A stretch of 64,000 bases of DNA from Closterium sp. NIES-65 (taxonomy: Eukaryota > Streptophyta > Zygnematophyceae > Desmidiales > Closteriaceae): positions 124,001 through 188,000 of the forward strand of contig CANXME010002121.1 in the NCBI GenBank assembly GCA_948144175.1. Direction: 5' to 3'. Positions 44,668-53,366 of the stretch are shown here, piece after piece. Under the pieces are notes generated by a model. It was not told where the DNA came from. It searched no databases and was given only the letters and a program-made list of their open reading frames with translations. The stretch's first letter is position 1. Every line of letters starts with the position of its first letter. Made by a program: the position numbers and the translations under genes.

Positions 44668-45580
44668 TCCTTAGGACCGTTTTTTTTTAGGGCCCACCGA
44701 AGCGCGCCCCGAGGCGCGCCTTTTTTTAGCGACCCCTCGGGTCGCCATTTCCCTCGCGGCCCCGCTGTCCCTCAGACGCGGCCCCGCCACCTCTCCTGAT
44801 CGCGGCCCCGCCGCCTGCTTGACGCGGCCCCGCCGCCTCCACTGACGCGGCCCCGCCGCCGGCTCTGACGCGGCCCTGCCGCCCGCTTCGTCGCGGCCCC
44901 GCCGCCTGCTTGACGCGGCCCCGCCGCCTCCACTGCCGCGGCCCCGCCGCCGCCTCTGACGCGGCCCTGCCGGCCCGCCGCTGCACCCTACGGCCCGCCG
45001 CTGCACCCTACGGCCCGCCGCCTCACCTGACGGCCCCGCCGCTGCACCTGCCGGCCCGCCGCTGCACCTGCCGGCCCGCCGCTGCACCCAGCGGCCTGCC
45101 GCTTCACCTGACGGCCCCGCCGCTGCACCTGCCGGCCCGCCGCTGCACCCTACGGCCCGCCGCCTCACCTGGTCGGCCCGCCGCTGCACCCTACGGCCCC
45201 GCCGCTGCACCTGCCGGCCCGCCGCTGCACCGGTCGACCCGCCGCTGCACCTGACGGCCCCGCCCCTGCATCTCCCGGCCGAGCCGCCCCAGCAGCCGAA
45301 CCGCCCGGGACCCGAGCCGCCCTGCCGCCGAGCCGCCCGGGAGCCGAGCCGCCCTGCACCCGAGCCGCCCTGCCGCCGAGCCGCCCGGGAGCCGAGCCGC
45401 CCTGCGCCCGAGCCGCCCAGCCGCCGAGCCGCCCGGGAGCCGAGCCGCTGTGCACCCGAGCCGCCCGGTCGCTGAGCCGCCTTTCTGCAGAGCTGCACGA
45501 CCTGCCCTGCCTGGTGAGCACAGTCCCACTGACACTACGAGCTCTTTCCCTACTGCTTGCACTGCGTCGCTGTCGTCGCC
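44668..45580 (+). repeat. Copia E' leader, GC-rich repeats
   Basis: Same three repeat types as in copy E (44755-45470), then a unique stretch before the gag ATG. Few ATGs occur before the gag start despite the length. Confidence 0.75.
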
Positions 45581-48500
45581 ATGGCTACCCCTAGTGTCCT
45601 AGCTTTTGACGCTGAGGGTCGCGCCATTGATTTTGAGGTCTGGTTAGACGACCTGCAGCTGTTCTTACAGTGCGACAGGGCTGACGACCTTTCTCTCTTT
45701 GACCTCACCTCTGGCGCCTCTCCTGCTCCTGCTGCTGATGCTGATCCCACTGTCCGCTCTCAGTGGGCCACCCGCGATGCTGCTGCACGTCTTGCTGTGC
45801 GTCGCCACCTCCCTACCTCTGAGCGTGCGCACTTTAGTCAGTACAAGAGTGCTCATACCTTGTACGACGCTGTAGTTGCGCGCTACTCCTCCCCTGCCAC
45901 TGCTGCACTGAGCCGTCTCATGCTTCCCTACCTCTTTCCTGACCTCTCTGCCTTTCCCACTGTTGCTGACCTCATTACGCACCTCCGCACTAGTGACACT
46001 CGCTACCGCGCCGCCCTTCCTGCTGAGTTCTGCGCTAAGAACCCACCCCCCATGTACATCGCTCTCTACTACGTAGTCGCGCGCCTCCCTGACTCCCTTC
46101 GCGTCGTCAGGGACCACTTTCTCGCAGTCTGTCCCACCACCCTCACCGTCGACCTCCTCGAGAAGGCCCTCCTCGCAGCGGAGAAGAGCATAGTCGCTGT
46201 AGGTGCTTCTCGTGGTGACCCTCGCACCCCCATCTTTGAGGGGTGCTCTCCTTCCCCCTTGCTGCCCTCTGTTGCCTCTGCTGCTGCTGCCGACCTGCTT
46301 GGTCTTGAGTCGGTCGGCGCGGCGTCTACCCCTAGTGGGAGACGTCGCTCCAGCAAGGGCAAGGGGGGCAAGGGCGCGGGTGGAGCTGGAGGGGGCGGTG
46401 GCGGTGGCGGCGGTGGCGGCGGAGGGAGTGGGGGTGGCGGCGGGACTAGTGGCGGGGGTGGTGGTGGTGGTGGCAGCAGCGGCGGAGACGGTGGTGGTGG
46501 TGCCAGCGGTGGTGGTGGAGGCAGCGGCGGAGGTGGAGGCCGCGGAGGTGGAGGCGGTGGAGGCGGCAGCGGAGGAGGCGGTGGTGGTGGAGGAGGTGGA
46601 GCTGGTCGGGGTGGTACCCAGCAGCGTAGCGGCGGTGGTGGTGGCCAGCGCTCGCAGCGGCAGCAGCAGCAGCGCTCGCGGGACATCCCTCCGCCTCAGC
46701 AGCTTCGTGAGTGGTACGCTGGGCGTCAGAGGGGTGGGGGTATTGGTCCCTGCACCTACGTTCTTCGTTCCGGCGACCGCGCGGGTGAGCAGTGTGGGGG
46801 TGCCCACGCCACCCAGCGCTGCTTTGGCCGCCTGACGGACGCTTGGCGTCAGCAGTTCCCTGGGGCTAGTGAGATCCCTCGCTGGGATGAGCTTCTAAGG
46901 GCTGGTGTAGCGATCTTTGATCTTGATTTTGATGCTATCCTTGCTGCTATGTATGCTGTGGATTATAGTGAGGAGAATGAGGGTTACCGGTGTTTCCAGC
47001 CCGACCCGGGCATTGGTACTGCTGCGCTAGGTGCTTGTGAGGCTGCTGCTCTAGGTGCCAGTGCGTCTGTGCTCTCAGGTACTGGTGAGACTGCGCTCTC
47101 AGGTACTGCGTCGTCCTCGTCCTCCCTCACTTTCACACTTGACTCCGGGGCTTCTCGCTCCTTCTTTCGAGACCGCACTACCCTTACGCCGCTCGGCCGG
47201 CCGGTTGCGGTCTCCCTTGCTGACCCCTCTGGGGGTCCTGTCCTGTCTCACTTCTCCACTGTCCTCCCGTGTCTGGCTGCCCCTTCGGGCACCCTGTCTG
47301 GTCTGTACCTTCCCTCGTTCTCTACGAACTTGGTGAGTGGAGCGGACCTGCAGGATGTGGGGGTTCACCAGTTCACTCCTGCGAGTCAGCGGGTGACCCA
47401 CTGCACGGAGGCACGCACAGGCCGACACCTGGCCACGTTCTCGCGTCGGCCGGGGTCGAGTCTCTACACTCTGACCGTTGAGTCTCCTCCTGTCCCTGCG
47501 TCTGGTCAGGTGGCTGCGTCGGGTCAGGTGCTTGCTGCTGCGTCCCGGTCAGGTCCTGAGTCTGCCCCCTGTTCTTGTCGCCTCCTGTCTCACGAGACTC
47601 TCCTGTGGCACCACCGTCTTGGCCACCCCTCCTTGCCCCGTCTTCGGAGCATGGCTTCCCGTGTCCTTGTCTCTGGTCTTCCCCAGTCTCTCCCTCCTCT
47701 CCCCTCCGGGCCAGGACCTTCCTGTGTCCCCTGTGTCGAGGGTCGCCTCCGGGCTACTCCTCACTCCTCCCACTTCCCCCCGACAGAGGCTCCCCTGCAG
47801 ACGCTTCACATGGATGTGTGGGGCCCAGCCCCCGTCCGTGGGCAGGGTCACGAGCGCTACTTCCTGTTGGTGGTTGACGATTACTCGCGTTACACCACAG
47901 TCCTCCCCTTGCGCAGCAAGGGTGCGGTCACTGAGGTGCTGATCGACTGGATCCGCGAGGCTCGTCTCCAGCTCAGGAAGAGCTTCGGCTCGGACTTTCC
48001 TGTTCTGCGTCTGCACTCGGACAGAGGCGGAGAGTTCTCTTCTCGCCTTCTGCGGGACTACTGTCGTGCACGGGGGATTCGCCAGACCTTCACGCTACCG
48101 GACTCACCACAGCAAAATGGGATTGCTGAGCGCCGCATTGGCATGGTCATGGATGTCGCTCGTACGTCCATGATGCATGCGGCTGCCCCCCATTTTCTGT
48201 GGCCGTTTGCGGTGAGGTACGCGGCGCATCAGCTCAACCTTCACCCCCGGGTCTCTCGGCCTGCGATGTTCCCAGCCTTGCTGTGGACGGGGAAGGTTGG
48301 CGATGCGTCTGTGTTCCGTGTCTGGGGATCTCGGGCGTTTGTCCGCGACTTGTCTGCGGACAAGCTGTCCCCTCGTGCTGCTCCCTGTGTCTTCCTTGGC
48401 TTCCCCTCTGACGCCCCAGGGTGGCAGTTTTACCACCCCTCCTCTCGTCGTGTTCTGTCCTCCCAGGACGTCACGTTCGACGAGTCAGTCCCCTTCTACC

Positions 48501-51412
48501 GTCTCTTCCCCTACCGCACTCCTTCCCTCCCCCCTCCCCCGGACTTCCTTGTGCCGGTTCCCCCCCCGGTAGACCCCCTCCCCCCTCAGGTTCCTGCCCC
48601 CTCAGGTGTGTCCCAGGTAGACGCCGTTGACCCGGTCGAGGTTACTGGTGACTCTGGTGCTGCTGCGGGTGCTGAGCCTGGGGGTGCTGACTCTGGGGGT
48701 GCTGTGCCTGGGGGTGCTACTGCTGGGGGTGCTGGGCCTGAGGGTGCTACTGCGGAGGGTGCGGAGCCTGGGGGTGCTGAGCCGGGGGGTGCTGTGCCTG
48801 GAGGTGCTGGGTCTGGGGGTGCTGGGTCGGGAGCTGCTGAGCCTGGGGGTGCTGAGCTGGGAGCTGCTGAGCCTGGGGGTGCTGCGTCTGGAGCTGCTGA
48901 GCCTGGGGTTTCTCCTGCTGCTGCGTCTCGCCGGGAGCCCCTCTCTCCACAGGAGCTGCGCGAGTGGTTCGCTCGCCGCTGGAGGCGTGCTGCTGAGTCT
49001 GGAGGTGCTGCTGGAGCTGGAGCTGGAGCTTCTTCGACCGTCGAGGGTGCGGGTGCTGCCGGTCCCGGAGCTGCTGGACCTGCGGGTCCTCCTGGAGCTG
49101 GAGCTGCTGAGGGCGTTGGTGCTGAGCCTACTACTGTTGGTCCTGTCGCTGGAGGTGTGGGTGGCGCTGGTGCTGTCGCTGAGGGTGCTGGTGCTGTCCC
49201 TGCTGAGTCTGGAGCTGCCGCGCGGCCTCGGCTGTACTTCGTTCCGCTCCTGCAGCAGGTTCTTGGTCTTTCTCCTCAAGTAGAGGGTCCACCGACTGTC
49301 CAGTCGCAGTCCCTGCTGAAGCCTTCCTCTCCACTGCCTGCTCCCTCTCCTTACACTGGTCCTACTGGAGGTCTTGCTGAGCGTCGTGAGCCTGCGTCTC
49401 GTCCCGCGTCGCCTGTTCGTGCTGCTCGCGCTAGTGGTCGCAGTTCGCGTCAGCGTCCTCCTCCTGTCCCTGGCACGCACCGGATGTCTTTGCGTCCGTC
49501 CACTACTCCTCTGCGTGCCCTTTTGCCTTCTCCTCCTGAGTCCTCTCTTCCTGCGCTTGCCGACCCTGAGTCTGACTCTCTTCGTGCTGCCAGTCCTACT
49601 GTCACGCGTCTGCTTGCTACTGTCGTCACTGACCCCTCTTTTGAGTCCACTGCTGCGTCTGCTCTAGTCGCTGAGCTCGTCGACTTTGCTGCTCGATGTC
49701 GTCTCGACTACGCTGCTAGTCTTGTTGCTGAGTCTGCGTCTGTCTGTCCTCCGTCCGTCGGGGGTGAGTGTGCTCTTGGCACGGACGTCCTAGAGGACAG
49801 GCAGGAGGAGTTACAGTGTCTAGCGGCTGCTTCACCTCCTCTCGCGTCTGCTCTGCTTGCCCCTGAGGGAGACCCGGATGCACTAGACATCCCGACTCCG
49901 CGTTCTTACGCGGAGGCCGTAGAGGGTCCCTACTCCTCTCAGTGGCAGGCAGCTATGGATGCAGAGATGGCTTCCTGGAAGTCCACAGGCACCTACGTTG
50001 ACGCGGTTCCCCCTCCTAAGGCGAACATCGTCAGTGGCATGTGGATCTTCAGGGTGAAGCGGCCGCCGGGCTCTCCACCTGTCTTCAAGGCACGGTACGT
50101 TGCTCGTGGCTTCAGTGAGCGGCAGGGAGTTGACTACTTTCAGACCTTCTCTCCCACCCCGAAGATGACTACTCTTCGGGTGCTGCTGCACATAGCCGCT
50201 CAGCGCGACTACGAGCTTCACTCTCTCGACTTCAGCACTGCGTTCTTGCAGGGTAGCCTGCACGAGGAGATCTGGCTTCGCCGTCCACCTGGCTTCACTG
50301 GGACTTTCCCTCCTGGCACCCAGTGGAGCCTCCGACGGCCAGTCTACGGTCTCCGCCAGGCACCGCGTGAGTGGCACGACACACTGAGGACTACGCTTGC
50401 GGCTCTTGGGTTTGCTCCTTCTACTGCTGACCCGTCGCTGTTTCTTCGCACCGACACTTCCTTGCCGCCATTCTACATCCTCGTGTACGTCGACGACTTG
50501 GCCTTTGCCATAGCGGACACTACTGGACTCGCCTACGTGAAGTCTGAGCTGCTGAAGAGACACACGTGCACAGACCTGGGTGAACTGCGCAGCTACCTTG
50601 GCTTGCAGATCACTCGGGATAGAGCACGCCGCACCATTACCTTGACTCAGTCACACATGGTGCAGCAGGTCCTTCAGCGCTTCGGCTTCACGTACTCCTC
50701 GCCTCAGGCCACTCCTCTGCCTACTCGCCACTCACTCTCAGCTCTGCCTTCGGATGAGTCCGTAGAGTCGAGTGGTCCGTATGCAGAGCTTGTTGGCTGC
50801 CTCATGTACCTGATGACCTGCACACGACCTGACCTTGCATACCCTCTGAGCATTCTTGCACGCTATGTTGCTCCTGGGAGACACAGACCAGAGCACATGG
50901 CTGCAGCGAAGAGGGTATTGCGCTACCTGTGCAGTACGTCGGGCATGGGGCTAGTGCTTGGAGGGCGGAGTCCAGTGGTCCTTACCGGCCACGCGGACGC
51001 TTCTTGGGCTGACGACCAGGCTACGCAGCGGTCGTCACAGGGTTACACCTTCAGCCTTGGTTCCGGCTCTGTCTCGTGGCGGTCTACTCGCTCGTCTTCG
51101 GTTCTCGGCTCCAGTTGTGAGGCTGAGATCTACGCCGGGGCCATGGCTGCACAGGAGCTTTGCTGGCTCACCTACCTGCTGACTGACCTTGGAGAGCCGC
51201 CTCGTTCTCCTCCAGTGCTGTACGTAGACAACAAGGCCATGCTGGCCTTGTGTCGAGAGCAGCGCTTGGAGCACAGAACGAAGCACATTGCTCTCCGCTA
51301 CTTCCTTGCTCGTGAGCTGCAGCAGCGTGGTCAGTTGCGACTTGCGTACGTGGCCTCTGAGGCCAACACTGCTGATGTGTTCACCAAGGCACTCGCGCCT
51401 TGTGACCATTAG
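45581..51412 (+). CDS. Copia gag-pol polyprotein, intact (about 1,943 aa)
   Basis: Single frame from ATG 45581; an in-frame ATG 8 codons upstream is leader. Residues about 1-260 are copia gag (UBN2-type), 265-355 a polyglycine linker, and 391-414 a zinc-knuckle-like C-x13-C-x3-H-x4-C. The protease DSGA is at 521. The integrase has HHCC from 677 and D745, D814, E850 with exact 35-residue spacing. A repetitive linker covers about 1030-1370. The reverse transcriptase YVDD is at 1636-1639. RNase H has D1806, E1847 and D1883, then ADVFTKALAPCDH. The stop TAG (51410) stands where copy F reads CAG, so about 18 C-terminal residues are missing. The protein would be cleaved into capsid, protease, integrase and reverse transcriptase in cytoplasmic particles. 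All catalytic residues that I can check are present. Confidence 0.93.
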   Translation: MATPSVLAFDAEGRAIDFEVWLDDLQLFLQCDRADDLSLFDLTSGASPAPAADADPTVRSQWATRDAAARLAVRRHLPTSERAHFSQYKSAHTLYDAVVARYSSPATAALSRLMLPYLFPDLSAFPTVADLITHLRTSDTRYRAALPAEFCAKNPPPMYIALYYVVARLPDSLRVVRDHFLAVCPTTLTVDLLEKALLAAEKSIVAVGASRGDPRTPIFEGCSPSPLLPSVASAAAADLLGLESVGAASTPSGRRRSSKGKGGKGAGGAGGGGGGGGGGGGGSGGGGGTSGGGGGGGGSSGGDGGGGASGGGGGSGGGGGRGGGGGGGGSGGGGGGGGGGAGRGGTQQRSGGGGGQRSQRQQQQRSRDIPPPQQLREWYAGRQRGGGIGPCTYVLRSGDRAGEQCGGAHATQRCFGRLTDAWRQQFPGASEIPRWDELLRAGVAIFDLDFDAILAAMYAVDYSEENEGYRCFQPDPGIGTAALGACEAAALGASASVLSGTGETALSGTASSSSSLTFTLDSGASRSFFRDRTTLTPLGRPVAVSLADPSGGPVLSHFSTVLPCLAAPSGTLSGLYLPSFSTNLVSGADLQDVGVHQFTPASQRVTHCTEARTGRHLATFSRRPGSSLYTLTVESPPVPASGQVAASGQVLAAASRSGPESAPCSCRLLSHETLLWHHRLGHPSLPRLRSMASRVLVSGLPQSLPPLPSGPGPSCVPCVEGRLRATPHSSHFPPTEAPLQTLHMDVWGPAPVRGQGHERYFLLVVDDYSRYTTVLPLRSKGAVTEVLIDWIREARLQLRKSFGSDFPVLRLHSDRGGEFSSRLLRDYCRARGIRQTFTLPDSPQQNGIAERRIGMVMDVARTSMMHAAAPHFLWPFAVRYAAHQLNLHPRVSRPAMFPALLWTGKVGDASVFRVWGSRAFVRDLSADKLSPRAAPCVFLGFPSDAPGWQFYHPSSRRVLSSQDVTFDESVPFYRLFPYRTPSLPPPPDFLVPVPPPVDPLPPQVPAPSGVSQVDAVDPVEVTGDSGAAAGAEPGGADSGGAVPGGATAGGAGPEGATAEGAEPGGAEPGGAVPGGAGSGGAGSGAAEPGGAELGAAEPGGAASGAAEPGVSPAAASRREPLSPQELREWFARRWRRAAESGGAAGAGAGASSTVEGAGAAGPGAAGPAGPPGAGAAEGVGAEPTTVGPVAGGVGGAGAVAEGAGAVPAESGAAARPRLYFVPLLQQVLGLSPQVEGPPTVQSQSLLKPSSPLPAPSPYTGPTGGLAERREPASRPASPVRAARASGRSSRQRPPPVPGTHRMSLRPSTTPLRALLPSPPESSLPALADPESDSLRAASPTVTRLLATVVTDPSFESTAASALVAELVDFAARCRLDYAASLVAESASVCPPSVGGECALGTDVLEDRQEELQCLAAASPPLASALLAPEGDPDALDIPTPRSYAEAVEGPYSSQWQAAMDAEMASWKSTGTYVDAVPPPKANIVSGMWIFRVKRPPGSPPVFKARYVARGFSERQGVDYFQTFSPTPKMTTLRVLLHIAAQRDYELHSLDFSTAFLQGSLHEEIWLRRPPGFTGTFPPGTQWSLRRPVYGLRQAPREWHDTLRTTLAALGFAPSTADPSLFLRTDTSLPPFYILVYVDDLAFAIADTTGLAYVKSELLKRHTCTDLGELRSYLGLQITRDRARRTITLTQSHMVQQVLQRFGFTYSSPQATPLPTRHSLSALPSDESVESSGPYAELVGCLMYLMTCTRPDLAYPLSILARYVAPGRHRPEHMAAAKRVLRYLCSTSGMGLVLGGRSPVVLTGHADASWADDQATQRSSQGYTFSLGSGSVSWRSTRSSSVLGSSCEAEIYAGAMAAQELCWLTYLLTDLGEPPRSPPVLYVDNKAMLALCREQRLEHRTKHIALRYFLARELQQRGQLRLAYVASEANTADVFTKALAPCDH
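48655..48915 (+). repeat. 15-bp coding minisatellite in the E' linker
   Basis: Units such as GGTGCTGAGCCTGGG encode GAEPG-type pentapeptides (with A/V/S/T variants). The array lies between the end of integrase and REPLSPQELREWFARRW. Confidence 0.85.
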
Positions 51413-51659
51413 CGCTTTTGCACCCAGCTGGGTCTTGTGCCTGTCTTGCCTCACTTGCTCTCCTCTTGACTTCACTTGTACTGTGACATATATATATACC
51501 TGCTCTTGCTTGTCTAGTTTTATATATATGTCTGTACTCCTGCATGTGAACTGGCCTCTGGCCCTACTCTTGTGCTCGGACTGTGTGGTGACTTTGTGAT
51601 CCACCCTGAGCTTGCTTTGCTTTGCTTGACTGGTCTTGTGACCCCTTGTTCTCCCCCAC

Positions 51660-51675
51660 TTTGCCTATGGGGGTG
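51660..51675 (+). other. Polypurine tract region of E'
   Basis: TTTGCCTATGGGGGTG directly precedes the 3' LTR, and the GGGGG core is conserved at the corresponding place in all copies and in the TRIM. It primes plus-strand synthesis. Confidence 0.7.
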
Positions 51676-51806
51676 TGTCAAACATTATATATGTTATGCT
51701 TGTGTAGGCTACAGTGGGTTAGCCTATAGGGGGTACACAATTCTAGGGTTTCCTACTTGTACTCATTTCACTGCTAGTTCATTCATTCCTGTTCACTTGT
51801 TTCACA
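51676..51806 (+). repeat. Copia E' 3' LTR (131 bp)
   Basis: Identical to the 5' LTR and followed by GTTTG. Confidence 0.95.
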
Positions 51807-52258
51807 GTTTGTGTGTGATTGTTAATATGTTTCACACTTAATAGTAACATTATTGTGTTTTTGCGATATCCATTTTCCTCACTTCCAAGATGCTGTAGAT
51901 GCTGTGATTGTTTTGCCTTTTTTGTGTTATTTTTGTTTTCTTATTTTTCCCTGTTTAACCCAATTTTATATTTTTGTTGTCTCCTTTTGTGCGTAAGCTC
52001 AGATTAGTGTTTCGATCTGGGCGCTTGAGTCTTACCGAAGCAGAACATTGAAGGTCCATAATGTTTTATTTTTTGCAAAAAATGAGTCATTTGTACTTTT
52101 GTGTTTTGATTTTTTTATGTTATTATTGCTGGTCTGATTTTCATGCGTTGGTTATATTTAGGCATGTGAAATATAGATCAGACATATTTCATTGCAACTT
52201 GATTAGTTTGGAGAATATTATTTATTATTATGTTTAGACATTGTTTCTATTAACTTTT
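51807..52258. other. AT-rich spacer, no gene seen
   Basis: T-rich non-coding sequence between E' and the TRIM. It ends at CTTTT, the TRIM target site. Confidence 0.6.
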
Positions 52259-52388
52259 TGTCAGAATATTATCTTATTGTTCTAGCCTGTAGTGGGGTGC
52301 TCTATAGCGAGTACAACCCTTCTAGGGTTTGCTATTTGTATCCTCATTCTTGCTAGTTCAATCCTCTTTCTTTCTTCAAACTTTGACA
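52259..52388 (+). repeat. TRIM 5' LTR (130 bp)
   Basis: TGTCAGAATATTATC to CAAACTTTGACA. Confidence 0.92.
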
Positions 52389-52406
52389 TGCTATCAGAGC
52401 AGGTCG
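52389..52406 (+). other. TRIM primer binding site
   Basis: TGCTATCAGAGCAGGTCG, very close to the plant initiator-Met primer complement TGGTATCAGAGC. Confidence 0.8.
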
Positions 52407-53103
52407 ATCCCCTTGGATCTATCCTGTGGGTGTGTTCCCACCTCGCTTCCGCTGCTACTTTTTCCTCGAGGCGAGCTGTGGGGTGGCGGGTATGGGGGTG
52501 ATCGGTGTGCCTTCCTCCCTTTGCTCCTCCTCCTCTTTCGTCTCCCACTGCTGCAGCTGTCGCTGAGGGGGGTGGTTGTGTGGGAGACTGGGGTTTAGGG
52601 TTTAAGGGGGGTGCGTGGGAGTAGAGCTAGCGGTGTAGCAGTGGGTGTGTATCAGGGGGGTGGGACTGTGTGCGGGAGGATGAGCGGAGGTTGCCAGTTT
52701 GTCGTCAGCAGCACCTGTAGTCCGGGGCGCTGTCCCGGTAGCCCAGTGAGCTAGACTTCTACGCCAGCCGCCTGTGGGTCCGTTGCCCGTCCGCCGCTAT
52801 TTGAGCCGCGGGGCCTGTTACTCCTGTAGTCCGGGCGCTGTCCGGTAGCCGCAGTGCCAGTCTTCCTCCTGTTGCCCGTGTGTCTGCAGCTTCAGCCGTC
52901 GCCTCCTATCTCCTCTCCCCTCACTCTCCCTCCTCCTCCTCACTTGCCCGTTGTGACTACCACTAGCTTTGCTTATAATTGTGAACTCTAAACTATTTCT
53001 TCTTGAACTTGTGCTCAGAATGTGTGGTGACATTGTGATCCACCCTGAGCTTGTATTGCTTTGCCTGCTCTGCTGATTACACCCCACTTTGGCTATGGGG
53101 GTG

Positions 53104-53233
53104 TGTCAGAATATTATCTTATTGTTCTAGCCTATAGTGGGGTGCTCTATAGCGAGTACAACCCTTCTAGGGTTTGCTATTTGTATCCTCATTCTTGCTA
53201 GTTCAATCCTCTTTCTTTCTTCAAACTTTGACA
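53104..53233 (+). repeat. TRIM 3' LTR (130 bp)
   Basis: Matches the 5' LTR except one base; preceded by polypurine tract CTATGGGGGTG and followed by CTTTT. Confidence 0.92.
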
Positions 53234-53366
53234 CTTTTTTAATTTTAATATGTCAGTATATGTTTTGTGCATCTATTTTGGTTTTTGTGTCAACTCATTT
53301 GTCTGTGTTTTTCAGCGTGTGAACTTGGATTGGCATCGGGGCATCTGAGAGGGCTCTTCGTGACAT

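Larger units (their letters stand above)
34185..47018. repeat. Tandem duplication, unit 2 (12.83 kb)
   Basis: Begins at the GGTA shared by copia E gag (CATTGGTA) and copia C leader (GAAGGTAGGG) and ends at the corresponding CATTGGTA in E'. It contains the C leader end plus LTR, spacer, copia D', spacer and the 5' part of E'. Confidence 0.95.
44519..51806 (+). mobile_element. Ty1/copia retrotransposon E', full length and apparently intact, TSD GTTTG
   Basis: LTRs at 44519-44649 and 51676-51806 are identical over 131 bp and flanked by GTTTG at 44514-44518 and 51807-51811. The internal region has a primer site, GC-rich leader, one open gag-pol frame and a polypurine tract (CTATGGGGGTG) just before the 3' LTR. 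Identical LTRs and an open frame mark it as the youngest complete element here. Confidence 0.95.
52259..53233 (+). mobile_element. TRIM-like non-autonomous LTR element (975 bp), TSD CTTTT
   Basis: Two 130-bp LTRs (one mismatch, CCTGTAG versus CCTATAG) enclose 715 bp without a coding frame. The flanks are CTTTT at 52254-52258 and 53234-53238. Inside, the primer site TGCTATCAGAGCAGG follows the 5' LTR. The end (GTGTGGTGACATTGTGATCC to CTATGGGGGTG) closely matches the subterminal 3' region of copia E'. It must rely on proteins from autonomous copia elements. Confidence 0.92.

Noticed and set aside
21356..47018. Interpretation as segmental duplication by LTR-LTR homologous recombination
   Set aside because: The breakpoints are not in the LTRs; they are in the C leader and E gag and share only GGTA.
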